This document shows, piece after piece, positions 26,319-35,002 of a DNA stretch of 64,000 nucleotides (within the stretch, counting starts at the first letter, position 1; each line of letters starts with the position of its first letter). The position numbers were made by a program, and so were the translations under genes. A model generated the notes under the pieces. The model was not told where the DNA came from and did not search any database. It saw nothing but the letters and a program-made list of their open reading frames with translations. Location: the NCBI GenBank assembly GCA_020697255.1, contig JAJFBE010000005.1, positions 124,001 to 188,000 on the forward strand, written 5' to 3'. This DNA is from Burkholderiales bacterium. GTDB lineage: Bacteria; Pseudomonadota; Gammaproteobacteria; Burkholderiales; UBA11063.

Positions 26319-27473
26319 ATGTATAAAGAAAAATCAAATCAGCGCCTGGTGGAACAACCACTTGGTAAAATGCAGTATATACCGGAGAGTAATACTTTAG
26401 AGCTCACAGGTGCTTGGTTATGGAAAACTTTGCAGGAAAAAGATTTTTCTGCATTGGCAAAAGAAATAGCCGGAACAATTTCTCAAATAAAAATTGATGG
26501 ATCAAAAATTGTTGCAATTGACACGGTTGGTGCATATTTTATCAGCCGCATTCTCACCTATGCCAATAATCATAATATAAAAATTACCGATTTTATAATT
26601 CCTGAATCGGGCCAGCCATTTTTTGAACGCATAGATAAAATTGCCACGGATAAGCGAGAAGAATTTGACAAACCCAAAACAGGTTTTATCATTTCAGTTG
26701 GTATGAATTTTATTGAGCGTATTATATCAGGCCTCGGTTTTATAGCATTTTTTGGCCAGTTTATTATAAATTGTTTTCATTTTATCTCTCATCCGCGCGG
26801 ATTAAATTGGAATGACCTGGTACGTACGATTTTTGATTCTGGGCTTAAAGGCATGGGAGTTGCTTCATTATTGAGCTTTTTAATTGGAGTAACGTTAGCC
26901 TATCAGATGGCACCGCAATTTATCACCTATGGCGCCAATATATATGTAGTAAATTTTTTGGGGATTGCATTACTTAAGGAGGTATCTCCGCTTTTAACAG
27001 CAATTATTGTTGCAGGTAGAACTGGTGCCGCAATTACTGCCGAAATAGGCACTATGAAAGTACTTGAGGAAATTGATGCTATTAAGACTATGGGTATTTC
27101 ACCAATAACCCGCCTGGTATTACCAAAGGTGATGGGAGTAGTAATTGCAGTACCGCTAATTACCTCAATTGGTGATGTTGCCAGTATGGTTGGAGGAGCT
27201 ATAGTTTCCAATTATTCACTGGATGTTAATTATTCTTTGTTTATTGAGCGCGTAAAAGCTTATGTTGCAATGAGTAACTATACTATCGGAATTTATAAAA
27301 GCATTGTATTTGCTTTTTTAATCGCTTTGGTTGGTTGCTATTGTGGTTTTAAAGTTAAGGGGGATGCTAATAGCATTGGTGAACAAACTACTAAAAGTGT
27401 GGTTTTGGGAATAATATTAATTGTATTTTCTGATGCAGTGATTGCAGTTATATGTAAGATAATTGGAGTATAA
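26319..27473 (+). CDS. mlaE: MlaE-type ABC lipid-transport permease with N-terminal STAS (MlaB-like) domain
   Basis: 384 aa. Residues 20-100 resemble a STAS domain (LELTGAWLWKTL; IDTVGAYFISRI), and residues about 125-384 are the MlaE/YrbE permease with the EIGTMKVLEEIDAIKTMG loop. In E. coli MlaB is a separate protein; the fusion is a known alternative form. It is the first gene of a four-gene MCE operon thought to move phospholipids between inner and outer membranes. The next gene starts three bases after its stop. Confidence 0.9.
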   Translation: MYKEKSNQRLVEQPLGKMQYIPESNTLELTGAWLWKTLQEKDFSALAKEIAGTISQIKIDGSKIVAIDTVGAYFISRILTYANNHNIKITDFIIPESGQPFFERIDKIATDKREEFDKPKTGFIISVGMNFIERIISGLGFIAFFGQFIINCFHFISHPRGLNWNDLVRTIFDSGLKGMGVASLLSFLIGVTLAYQMAPQFITYGANIYVVNFLGIALLKEVSPLLTAIIVAGRTGAAITAEIGTMKVLEEIDAIKTMGISPITRLVLPKVMGVVIAVPLITSIGDVASMVGGAIVSNYSLDVNYSLFIERVKAYVAMSNYTIGIYKSIVFAFLIALVGCYCGFKVKGDANSIGEQTTKSVVLGIILIVFSDAVIAVICKIIGV

Positions 27474-27476
27474 AAT

Positions 27477-28277
27477 ATGGGAATTGGCAAATATAATGAT
27501 CCAAAACCTATTATTGAAATAAAAAATTTAAGCACCAGGTTTGATGATGTGTGGGTACATAAAAATCTCAATTTAACGATATATCCTAACCGGATTGTTA
27601 ATATTATTGGTGCCAGCGGATCTGGCAAAACTACCTTAGTACATGAAATTTTGATGTTACAGCCAATTACTGAGGGTGAAATATATTTTGCGGGGAAGAA
27701 AATTTCAAATTATAATATTGAAAATTCGGCAACTAAAGAGATTTTAAGCCAGGTTGGAATGATGTTTCAACACGGTGCATTATTTTCTTCAATGAGTGTT
27801 TTGGAAAATGTAATGTTTCCACTGGTTGAATATACAGATTTTTCTTCTGAAATAATAAAAGAAATTGCCCATGTCAAGCTTAGACTCACAGGGTTGCCGG
27901 ATAATGCGCATAATCAATATCCTAAAGATATGAGCGGTGGCATGTTAAAACGGGTAGCATTAGCCAGAACATTAGCACTTGACCCTAAGGTTATATTTTT
28001 AGATGAGCCAACGGCAGGGCTTGATCCGAATAGTGCAAGCGGTTTTGATGAATTGATTTCTGATTTGCAAAAAAGACTTAATTTAACTGTAGTTTTAATT
28101 ACACATGATTTGGATACAATTTGGAGTATTGCCGATGAAGTAGTATACTTGGGAGAGCAAAAAGTATTATTTCATGATACGGTAGAAAAAGCAGCAGATG
28201 CAAAATCAGTACCTGAATTATATGAGTATTTTAATGGAACACGCGGGCAGATAACCAAAAAATTTTATACGAGATAA
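27477..28277 (+). CDS. mlaF: ABC transporter ATPase of the MCE system (MlaF-like)
   Basis: 266 aa. Walker A is GASGSGKTT, the signature MSGGMLKRVALAR and Walker B VIFLDEPTAGLDP, with the switch histidine in LITHDLDT. The MFQHGALFSSMSVLENVMFPL block is typical of MlaF. It powers the MlaE-type permease encoded just upstream; the MCE gene follows after three bases. Confidence 0.92.
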   Translation: MGIGKYNDPKPIIEIKNLSTRFDDVWVHKNLNLTIYPNRIVNIIGASGSGKTTLVHEILMLQPITEGEIYFAGKKISNYNIENSATKEILSQVGMMFQHGALFSSMSVLENVMFPLVEYTDFSSEIIKEIAHVKLRLTGLPDNAHNQYPKDMSGGMLKRVALARTLALDPKVIFLDEPTAGLDPNSASGFDELISDLQKRLNLTVVLITHDLDTIWSIADEVVYLGEQKVLFHDTVEKAADAKSVPELYEYFNGTRGQITKKFYTR

Positions 28278-28280
28278 CAA

Positions 28281-29189
28281 ATGAGAGATAATAAGCAGTA
28301 TTTAATTGTGGGCTTGTTTGTACTTATAACAGCTACGGTTTTAATTAGTGTATGGTTATGGTTTTCCTCACATAATCGTCAGGTATATAACACCTACTTG
28401 GCTCCTTTTAAAGAAGCTGTAGATGGAGTAACTACCAATTCAGTAGTTAAATATAATGGTGTTGAAGTGGGCAAAGTAAAAAAAATCGAGCTTGACCCGC
28501 ATGATCCGCATAGTGTTTTAATTTATCTGGATATTTTAGAGCGGGTATCTATTAATAAAAAAGCTGTTGCTTCAATGAAAGCCCAGGGTGTAACCGGAAT
28601 ATTTTATATTAGTATCAATGTACCATCTGATGCAAAATCCGGTGATAATATTAAACCACATAACGAAGTACCTTATCCAGTGATTACAACTAAAGAATCG
28701 CTTTTATCTGGTTTGACAGGGCAAGCACAATCTATTGCAAATAATCTGGGCAATTTATCTTCGGACATGCGAGAATTACTTAATGAGAAAAATATTCAGC
28801 ATGTTTCAAATATATTGGCTAATTTGGATGAAGTATCTAAAGAGCTTTCTAAACATTCAGAAGATGTGGGTAATAGTGTAAAAACAGTTACTAAAATACT
28901 AAGTAGTATACAAAAAAATTCGGAAAATTTAAACGTAACTTTTAGTAAAATTCAGGAGCTGACCGGGACTATAACTGAGACTGCAGTTAGTACAAATGGT
29001 TTAATCAGTGATGTGCAAAGTAACACTTTACAAAATATTAATACTGTGTTATTACCAAATCTAAATAGCACTATATTGCATATGAATCAGTCATCATATC
29101 AGCTAGAGCAGCTACTTAAAATGCTTAATCAAAATCCGGCTGTATTAGTTCGTGGTAAGACTACAAAACCTCTTGGTCCTGGAGAATAA
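28281..29189 (+). CDS. mlaD: MCE-domain periplasmic lipid-binding protein (MlaD-like)
   Basis: 302 aa. One N-terminal membrane anchor (residues 8-28, LIVGLFVLITATVLISVWLW) precedes a single MCE domain at about 40-115 (GVTTNSVVKYNGVEVGKVKKI, AQGVTGIFYISI). A long amphipathic helical tail (150-285) could form the needle-like extension seen in longer MCE proteins; it exceeds the roughly 180 aa of E. coli MlaD. It presumably shuttles lipids from the permease. Confidence 0.9.
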   Translation: MRDNKQYLIVGLFVLITATVLISVWLWFSSHNRQVYNTYLAPFKEAVDGVTTNSVVKYNGVEVGKVKKIELDPHDPHSVLIYLDILERVSINKKAVASMKAQGVTGIFYISINVPSDAKSGDNIKPHNEVPYPVITTKESLLSGLTGQAQSIANNLGNLSSDMRELLNEKNIQHVSNILANLDEVSKELSKHSEDVGNSVKTVTKILSSIQKNSENLNVTFSKIQELTGTITETAVSTNGLISDVQSNTLQNINTVLLPNLNSTILHMNQSSYQLEQLLKMLNQNPAVLVRGKTTKPLGPGE

Positions 29190-29191
29190 TT

Positions 29192-29791
29192 ATGTTAAGA
29201 AATATTATAAAAACAAGTAGCCTTATATTTATAGTATCTGGTTGCGGGATGTTTGGCCCGGTAACTCCGCCGCAAATTCACACCTATCAATTGGAAGCGG
29301 TAGAGCATAATGAACTTAGTGCACAATGTCCGGCAAATGTATCAAAGGAAATTTTGCAAATAACTAATGTAAAAGCAGATGCTCCGTATGATAGTACTAA
29401 TATGTATTATTCACAAGGTACTTATCAAGTAGATTCGTATGCGCTAAATCAATGGGTGTCATTACCTGCAGCAATGCTTACCCAAGCAATTCAAGAAAAG
29501 ATTATGTTATCTTGTAAGTATGCCAGTGTAGTAAATGCAGAGTTTATGACTATTGCCAAATACCGTCTGACAAATCAGGTAGTAAACTTTAAACAGATAA
29601 TAAATAAAGATAAGGCTACATTTAACATGACAGTTATTACACATTTGGTAGATAATAAAACTAACCAGGTAATTAAGGGTAATACGTTTGATGTTAGTGT
29701 ACCGGTTGCCCCGTCACCTAAAGGCTATATAGACGGGGCCAACCAGGCTGTGGCTAAGTTCTTAGGCGAACTCTTAGCCTGGCTTAAGTAA
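29192..29791 (+). CDS. ABC-type transport auxiliary lipoprotein (PqiC/DUF330-like)
   Basis: 199 aa. The lipobox VSGCGMFGP places the lipidated Cys at about residue 18. The rest fits the ABC-type transport auxiliary lipoprotein family, with YQLEAVEH at the start of the domain and YYSQGTYQVDSYALNQWVSLPA. In PqiABC such a lipoprotein sits at the outer membrane and contacts the MCE tube. It starts two bases after the mlaD-like stop. No MlaC or MlaA gene is adjacent. Confidence 0.85.
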   Translation: MLRNIIKTSSLIFIVSGCGMFGPVTPPQIHTYQLEAVEHNELSAQCPANVSKEILQITNVKADAPYDSTNMYYSQGTYQVDSYALNQWVSLPAAMLTQAIQEKIMLSCKYASVVNAEFMTIAKYRLTNQVVNFKQIINKDKATFNMTVITHLVDNKTNQVIKGNTFDVSVPVAPSPKGYIDGANQAVAKFLGELLAWLK

Positions 29792-29851
29792 GCTAGAAGT
29801 GCAACTCAATATATTTAATCTGTGAATGTGAATTCATAGGGATATGAATCC

Positions 29852-30512
29852 TTAGTCCATGTTTTTATCGTACCCAAATGATATTTTACCTATAGTCCAT
29901 GTTTTATCTGTTTGTTGAATTAATGTAGGCTTTCCTTTTACTGGAGCATTTGAAAAAATTGTAAAGCCTCCTTTGGTATTTGTAGTTAGTACCCAGTTAA
30001 ATAAGGTTCTACCGACAGAGCGATCTAAACAGCTATATACCCCATATGCATAAGGCGCTGTTGTGCTACTGTTGGTTGCGATCCTGAGCTAGTACCAGAT
30101 GTACTGCAAGAAGTGGGTTCTGATGTATGAAATTTTACGGCCGCTGTAGAATACTCAGGATCTGAGATACCTAAATAATCGTTACGAGACATTTCTTGCT
30201 CTTCTCCAAGTATGGAAGATTTTGCTATCATTTCTCCGGCATGTATATAATCTGTAAAGGGATAATTGCTTACCAAGCAATATAGTTTAGTAGGAGTTTT
30301 ATCTAATAATAATTTTTCCCCTTTAGAAATATTTACGCTGCTTAAATGAGTATTGGGATCAATGCTCCAGATGACATCTAATTGTTTTGTGCTATCAGCA
30401 GAAGGGTTTTTTTCTACGCAGCTTGTATGTTCAAAGCTTCAGCCAAGTTTAAACATAAAAACATTGCAATAGTTAAACTAAGCAAATATTTGTTTAAGTG
30501 AAAGCGTTTCAT
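29852..30512 (-). pseudogene. Frameshifted secreted-protein gene
   Basis: From ATG 30512 the minus strand encodes a signal peptide (KYLLSLTIAMFLCLNLAEA) and then meets a stop codon. Adding one T near 30434 restores A-F-E-H-T-S-C-V-E and a long reading frame through LDVIWSIDPN and KLYCLVSNYPFTDY. A second frame change near 30060-30100 is needed to continue into AYGVYSCLDRSVGRTLFNWV and stop at 29852. The layout matches its neighbours (30551-33717), which are secreted proteins. It has no leader of its own and lies 38 bases after the 30551 gene, so it was probably the second gene of that unit. Confidence 0.75.
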
Positions 30513-30550
30513 ATATTCTTCCTTTTTCAATAAATTTTTATGTGTTTTTA

Positions 30551-31876
30551 TTATTTGTTAGAGGGTTTTAAATCGCTCCAACTTTCTTTTACTAATTCTG
30601 ATATGCTTATAATATTCGGATCTACTTGTGATAATGAAATACGTATTCTATAGCATAATGTTTCACGAGATGGGAGCGAGTCTTTTTTGTATTCACCAAA
30701 TACTTCCCAGCCTTCCTTAGGTGCGTTTTTAAACATTTCTGTCACTTCTTTGGGTAGGTTAAATTGTTTTTCATCTTTAGGGGCCAAATTTGTTGGTGCA
30801 AATGTAAGTAATGTATGTGGTATTTCCATAGGCGGGCGCATCTGTTTTGCTCCTGCGATTAAAGCCAGAGAAGCCTTAGATCCTTCTCGTATTCTTAATA
30901 ATAAAGAGTCAAGCCGATTAGCTTCAATATTAATTTTAAATAATTCAAATGGCGGAGAAAGGCGAATGGCTGAAAATACTTTTTCAAGATTTTCCAAAGC
31001 GGGATTGTTTACTTCAGGATAGTCTTCTTTACCCTCTTTAGATTCTTCAGTGCTCTTATTCATCAAAACATCTGGTATCATCCAGGTTACATAGCGTACT
31101 TTTGGTTTTCCTGCTATAAACTCCAGCCCATTGAAAGCACAGAAATAATAATTGGCATCTGTACTGTCTGATTCAGTTACAGTTACAGTACCACTACCAT
31201 TACTATTACCACTACCATTGCCGATGACAACAGCACTTGTTCTCTCTTTAGGTTTTACAATGCTCAGATATTTTGCTGTTTTTTCAATTTTTTTGAAGTG
31301 TAGATCTAGTGTACTTTTTCTAATTTTGTTCACTTCAGTTATGTTGGCTGCAGTTAATTCCGGTGAGTAATATGTTATTGGTTCTTTCCCCGAGTTTTCA
31401 TAATCAACCCTGCAGAACATTTTAATATCTTTTTGTGTTATTGAAACAGGATCTCCATCTGCATCAAATATTTCTTCCCCATATCCAAATCTCCATTCAT
31501 GCGTAGTGTCATTCACTCGCTTAAAGGCGTAAGTTATATTACCATTTGCATTTTCGTAACCACCTATGAAGCTTACCAACTCTGCTAATCTTTTTGAATT
31601 AAATTTCACGCCTTTTGTTATATAAGAATTTCCACTCCCCATTAAAGTTGTTGAAAGTACAGGATCTTTAGTGCTATTTTGTGTAACCCACCAATCAACA
31701 ATGATGCCCAATTTGTTTTGTTTATTTTCGCCAAGGAAAACAGATTTAGCCTGAGGGTTTTCGTCAGAGAGCGGAAGTATACACATCCCTCGCTCATTTG
31801 CCCAGGATGTGTTAAGGCCTAGAAATATTAGTGTAAGCAAGTAAAAGAAATACTTACGTAAATTATACGATTTCAT
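30551..31876 (-). CDS. Secreted protein of unknown function (paralogous family member)
   Basis: 441 aa with a Sec signal peptide (YFFYLLTLIFLGLNTSWA, cleavage near residue 27). The mature part has Cys-containing segments (GMCILPLSD, MFCRVDYEN, YYFCAFNGLEF, TLCYRIRISL) and a Gly/Ser/Asn linker near residue 225 (IGNGSGNSNGSG). No known domain is recognised. It belongs to a local set of secreted proteins with a shared leader. AGGAAATGAAA precedes the ATG. Possibly periplasmic or exported. Confidence 0.65.
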   Translation of the reverse strand: MKSYNLRKYFFYLLTLIFLGLNTSWANERGMCILPLSDENPQAKSVFLGENKQNKLGIIVDWWVTQNSTKDPVLSTTLMGSGNSYITKGVKFNSKRLAELVSFIGGYENANGNITYAFKRVNDTTHEWRFGYGEEIFDADGDPVSITQKDIKMFCRVDYENSGKEPITYYSPELTAANITEVNKIRKSTLDLHFKKIEKTAKYLSIVKPKERTSAVVIGNGSGNSNGSGTVTVTESDSTDANYYFCAFNGLEFIAGKPKVRYVTWMIPDVLMNKSTEESKEGKEDYPEVNNPALENLEKVFSAIRLSPPFELFKINIEANRLDSLLLRIREGSKASLALIAGAKQMRPPMEIPHTLLTFAPTNLAPKDEKQFNLPKEVTEMFKNAPKEGWEVFGEYKKDSLPSRETLCYRIRISLSQVDPNIISISELVKESWSDLKPSNK

Positions 31877-31909
31877 TTTTCATTTCCTAAAACAATTAAA
31901 TGCTTTACT

Positions 31910-32061
31910 GGAAACGGTTAGAAAACGAATGAATTCGAAAAAATCCTGCGATGTTCAAAAATTTTTTAAAAGCCACGCGAATGTACTGTTACCGTTAGTC
32001 CAATATGGTTAATGTTATTGTAACAGTAGGTTAAATAATAAACAATACCGAATTTCCGTAA
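31910..32061 (-). repeat. Conserved leader/promoter block, copy 1
   Basis: This segment begins (minus strand) with TTACGGAAATTCGGTATTG and ends with AACCGTTTCC, about 35 bases before the 30551-31876 gene. The same terminal elements, in the same order, occur at 32966-33162 and 33812-34004 upstream of two other secreted-protein genes. This copy is more diverged in its middle. The shared ends suggest a common promoter or regulatory leader. Confidence 0.65.
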
Positions 32062-32149
32062 ATTAGGTTAAACCTAGGATGATATCTAAAATGAATAGAA
32101 TCGTGGCAACAATTATTGCCACTTTCCGTTGTAGAAGAATAACAAAAGT

Positions 32150-32923
32150 CTATTGGTTACCTTCTTTTCCTTCTGCTTCTTCTGTTTCCCAAAACGCATC
32201 TGCCTTTGCTCTAAAGCTAGCACTTGAGCATAATGAATCTCCGTCTGAGGCGCCTTCCGAATCCGTAGTTACGCTATTTTTAGGAGTATTGTATTTTTTA
32301 ATAGATGTTGCTTCACTATCCGAATATATGTCTTTCCAGTTACGTTCATCAAAGAGCGTGCTTTCTTTTCCTGAAGTCTTCTCAGATTTAGAAACACGTC
32401 CAGTTTTAGTTGTGCTTGTTTCAGTTTTAGTTGTGCTTTTTTCACAATATACATCATGTATATATTCTGTAGCGTTATTGCTGCGCTTGTTCTTCATAAT
32501 TGCTTCTGCGGTATCTGAGTAAATTGCTAGATGATATAGATTCTTTTCCTTGGCGTCTTGTTGCAGCTCCCACTGTGCGACCATATCGAGGCGTGTTTTC
32601 CCCAGGAGGCTGGTTTTTATTTTGCAAAATGGTTCATCAAAACTTATGTTTCTTCGATCATTCCGGCTTTCAATTTGAAGATTTTCGGTACCCCATGGAT
32701 TAGTTATAGTAGCCTCAGCATCATCTTCTACCTGCCATTTGAATTTATAAATAGGGTTTTGAGTTAGCTTACCCGCCTCATCAACAGCTTCACCCGCAGA
32801 ATTTGATAGGTAACATTCATGTTTTACTAAAGTTCCTGCATAAGTAGTGCCAATACACAGAGACATCGTAAATAGTAGAGTTAATAAATAGGGAGTGAGT
32901 TTATAAGCACGTGCAGTTTGCAT
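32150..32923 (-). CDS. Secreted protein of unknown function (paralogous family member)
   Basis: 257 aa with a Sec signal (LLTLLFTMSLCIGTTYAG). The mature region starts with HECYLSNSAGEAVDEAGK and runs through a Trp/Cys-containing beta-rich part (FKWQVEDDAE, PFCKIKTSLLG, IHDVYCEKS). A low-complexity Ser/Thr/Lys C-terminal half follows. The opening C-Y-x-x-(N/D)-x-x-G pattern and FKWQV/LEWVKENG match the 33163 gene, so the two are paralogues. AAGGAAATGGAAC precedes the ATG. Function unknown. Confidence 0.65.
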   Translation of the reverse strand: MQTARAYKLTPYLLTLLFTMSLCIGTTYAGTLVKHECYLSNSAGEAVDEAGKLTQNPIYKFKWQVEDDAEATITNPWGTENLQIESRNDRRNISFDEPFCKIKTSLLGKTRLDMVAQWELQQDAKEKNLYHLAIYSDTAEAIMKNKRSNNATEYIHDVYCEKSTTKTETSTTKTGRVSKSEKTSGKESTLFDERNWKDIYSDSEATSIKKYNTPKNSVTTDSEGASDGDSLCSSASFRAKADAFWETEEAEGKEGNQ

Positions 32924-32965
32924 GTTCCATTTCCTTAAAAATATTTTAATTATATTTTAATTATC

Positions 32966-33162
32966 GGAAACGGTTATATGAATGAATGATGTCGAACAAA
33001 TTTTAGCGATCTTCTATAATTTGTTAGAAACCATGCAATTTTTTTATATTTACCGCTATTCCAATATACAAGTTAGCCATCCAGTTTATAAATTAATCAG
33101 ATTTCACCAACAAAAAGATTATAACGGCTAAGAAAATAATAAACAATACCGAATTTCCGTAA
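32966..33162 (-). repeat. Conserved leader/promoter block, copy 2
   Basis: About 197 bp, closely similar to copy 3 (33812-34004). Shared blocks include GGAAACGGTTATAT, AATGAATGATGTCGAA and AATTTTAGC-ATCTTCT, then AGAAACCAT and ATTTACCG-TATTCC, then TAATAAACAATAC-GAATT-CCGTA (plus-strand reading). It lies directly upstream of the 32150-32923 gene. Confidence 0.75.
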
Positions 33163-33717
33163 TTAATTAAGCGGATTTTTTTCTTCGCCTTCCTCTTCAT
33201 TTTCCTGAAGCTCAACTTCAGTTTTAATGCATTCCAAGAAGGCGTTTATTTCCATAGGGGTTTTACTGCTTATATTATGTTTGGTGTCTAAGGTAATTGT
33301 AAGATCCCAATTTTGTTTATTCTCATTAGAAACAGGAGGGTGCTGTACAAGCTCCCATTTATCAGTCATTTCTACAATTTTTTTGAGTAATGGAGTTTTT
33401 CCTGAGTATTTATGAGTAAATTTTATAATGTTTATTTTATAGTTGAAATTGCTGATACTATGGGTCCTTGTCTCAGTCTCAAGATCAGTGGTGGGGGACG
33501 GGGTTACTATAATCCATTTACCATTTTCTTTTACCCACTCGAGAATAGGTGTTGCTGATGGCTTTCCCTCTAGATTTATATAATTACCAAGCTTATCTGT
33601 AGAATAGCATGTAAGCTTTTCTATTTTCTTTGCGTGGGCGGCACCAATGCATAAGAATAATACAAAAAATAAAGTAAAAAAATAACCCTTTAGTCTATGG
33701 GTAAGTATAATGAGCAT
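33163..33717 (-). CDS. Secreted protein of unknown function (paralogous family member)
   Basis: 184 aa with a signal peptide (YFFTLFFVLFLCIGAAHAK). The mature part starts KLTCYSTDKLGNYINLEG, matching the paralogue at 32150. It contains ILEWVKENGKWI, a second Cys near the end (NAFLECIKTE) and an acidic tail. AAGGAAATGGAAA precedes the ATG. Its stop codon abuts leader block 2 of the next gene. No function can be assigned. Confidence 0.65.
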   Translation of the reverse strand: MLIILTHRLKGYFFTLFFVLFLCIGAAHAKKIEKLTCYSTDKLGNYINLEGKPSATPILEWVKENGKWIIVTPSPTTDLETETRTHSISNFNYKINIIKFTHKYSGKTPLLKKIVEMTDKWELVQHPPVSNENKQNWDLTITLDTKHNISSKTPMEINAFLECIKTEVELQENEEEGEEKNPLN

Positions 33718-33743
33718 TTTCCATTTCCTTAATAAAATATTTA

Positions 33744-33798
33744 TGTTATCCCCGGTTGTGACCGTGGATCTGGACTCCCAATCAAGTTAGGAATGACT
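33744..33798. repeat. Palindromic repeat inserted in a gene leader
   Basis: A GC-richer block with TGGATCTGGACTCCC...GGAATGAC sits between the AACCGTTTCC element of leader copy 3 and the ribosome site of the 33163 gene. The equivalent spot in leader copy 2 lacks it. It resembles part of the repeat inserted in hscB. Confidence 0.6.
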
Positions 33799-33811
33799 AG
33801 TATTAATTATT

Positions 33812-34004
33812 GGAAACGGTTATATAAATGAATGATGTCGAAGAAATTTTAGCAATCTTCTGAAATTTTTTAGAAACCATAAAGGATTTTATATTTACCG
33901 TTATTCCGATTACATGTTGGTTAAGTAGGGTCGAAAAACCCATTATAAAACCAACGATAAATTGTAACAATAGAATAGATAATAAACAATACGGAATTCC
34001 CGTA
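33812..34004 (-). repeat. Conserved leader/promoter block, copy 3
   Basis: About 193 bp, nearly colinear with copy 2 (32966-33162), upstream of the 33163-33717 gene. The central part differs (extra TTGGTTAAGTAGGGTCG-like segment), while both ends are conserved. The next 95 bases toward hslV hold no gene, but a plus-strand TGATATAAT extended -10 lies at about 34060. Confidence 0.75.
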
Positions 34005-34097
34005 TTTGAATCTTTTGACTGTATGCTAATCTTAACAATAATTAAAGACGGTTATGAGTATGATATAATAGTTATGAGCCGCGTAACTGTTGAATAG

Positions 34098-34133
34098 AAT
34101 TACTAAACGGTGCCTTGACACCGTTTAGTAATT
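34098..34133. terminator. 15-bp perfect hairpin at the hslV 3' end
   Basis: AATTACTAAACGGTG (34098-34112) and CACCGTTTAGTAATT (34119-34133) are perfect inverted repeats with the loop CCTTGA. The stem overlaps the hslV stop codon. Neither side has a long T-run, so it may be a weak or Rho-assisted bidirectional terminator, or the 3' end of a small RNA read from the plus strand. Confidence 0.6.
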
Positions 34134-34671
34134 ACCAGGAGATCGTTTCAATTAAATGATTATGATTAGTATAAATACACACATCTCCGGCAATAGTTAG
34201 GGCCTGCTTTACGATTTGTTCAGAATTTAGTTTACTATGTTCAAGCAATGCGCGAGCTGCAGAATACGCATATGCTCCACCAGAACCAATAGAGGCAATA
34301 CCATGTTCCGGGTCTAATACATCACCATTCCCGGTAATAATGAGGCTATTTTCTTTATTGGCAACAATTAGCATAGCCTCCAGACGTCTTAGCATTCTAT
34401 CGGTTCGCCAATCTTTGGCAAGTTCTACCGCAGAGCGAAGTAGATTGCCCTGATGCTTTTCCAGTTTCTCTTCAAAGCGTTCAAATAGAGTAAATGCATC
34501 AGCAGTTCCACCTGCAAAACCAGCAAGGACTTGATCATGGTATAAGCGGCGTATTTTACGTGCAGTTGATTTGATAACGATATTACCAAGTGTTACCTGC
34601 CCATCTCCACCCAGACTTACACTATTATCTTTTCTAACTGAAATGATGGTGGTACCGTGATATTGTTCCAT
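34132..34671 (-). CDS. hslV: ATP-dependent protease subunit HslV (ClpQ)
   Basis: 179 aa. After a short propeptide (MEQYHG) the catalytic Thr is exposed in [10 protein letters not shown]. The lines [28 protein letters not shown] and [19 protein letters not shown] are diagnostic of HslV. It forms the proteolytic core of HslUV. The usual partner hslU would be expected directly downstream (below 34132), but that strand holds only a hairpin and secreted-protein genes. hslU must be elsewhere or missing. Confidence 0.95.
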   Translation of the reverse strand: MEQYHGTTIISVRKDNSVSLGGDGQVTLGNIVIKSTARKIRRLYHDQVLAGFAGGTADAFTLFERFEEKLEKHQGNLLRSAVELAKDWRTDRMLRRLEAMLIVANKENSLIITGNGDVLDPEHGIASIGSGGAYAYSAARALLEHSKLNSEQIVKQALTIAGDVCIYTNHNHLIETISW

Positions 34672-34735
34672 ATAAACCCTCTAAAATCCTATAAAATAAT
34701 GTCCATTGAAATTTTAAGCTAAACCGACGCAATTT

Positions 34736-34891
34736 GCCGTTAAAAACTTTTTATGTTTGAGGGTATTAGCCCGAGTTAAAAAGTTTTAGGCAAATAAGGA
34801 GATTTTAGCTGTAAAAATTCCATTAGGACTTGATTTTTTTGCATACTTTTTTGATTAAGCAAAAAAGTATGGCGTGTGGGTGCAACCCACA
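34736..34891. other. Cluster of hairpins in the hslV-thrS intergenic region
   Basis: Three inverted repeats follow one another. GCC...AAAACTTTTTA / TTAAAAAGTTTTAGGC lies at 34736-34792. CATACTTTTTTG (34842-34853) pairs with CAAAAAAGTATG (34860-34871) around a 6-nt loop. TGTGGGT (34875-34881) pairs with ACCCACA (34885-34891) around GCA. The second could terminate transcription on either strand. The rest of 34672-35002 holds no ORF and presumably contains both promoters. Confidence 0.5.
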
Positions 34892-35002
34892 AAACATATA
34901 AAAAATATAATACTTTATGTTAAAATCATGCAAATTTAAACTGATTTAACCTAAATTTAAATTCATAAAATAGTATATAAAGATAAAAGAGTAAAATTCA
35001 AG

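Noticed and set aside
30025-30276. Independent 83-aa gene
   Set aside because: It is the middle section of a longer frameshifted secreted-protein gene, with no own ribosome site.
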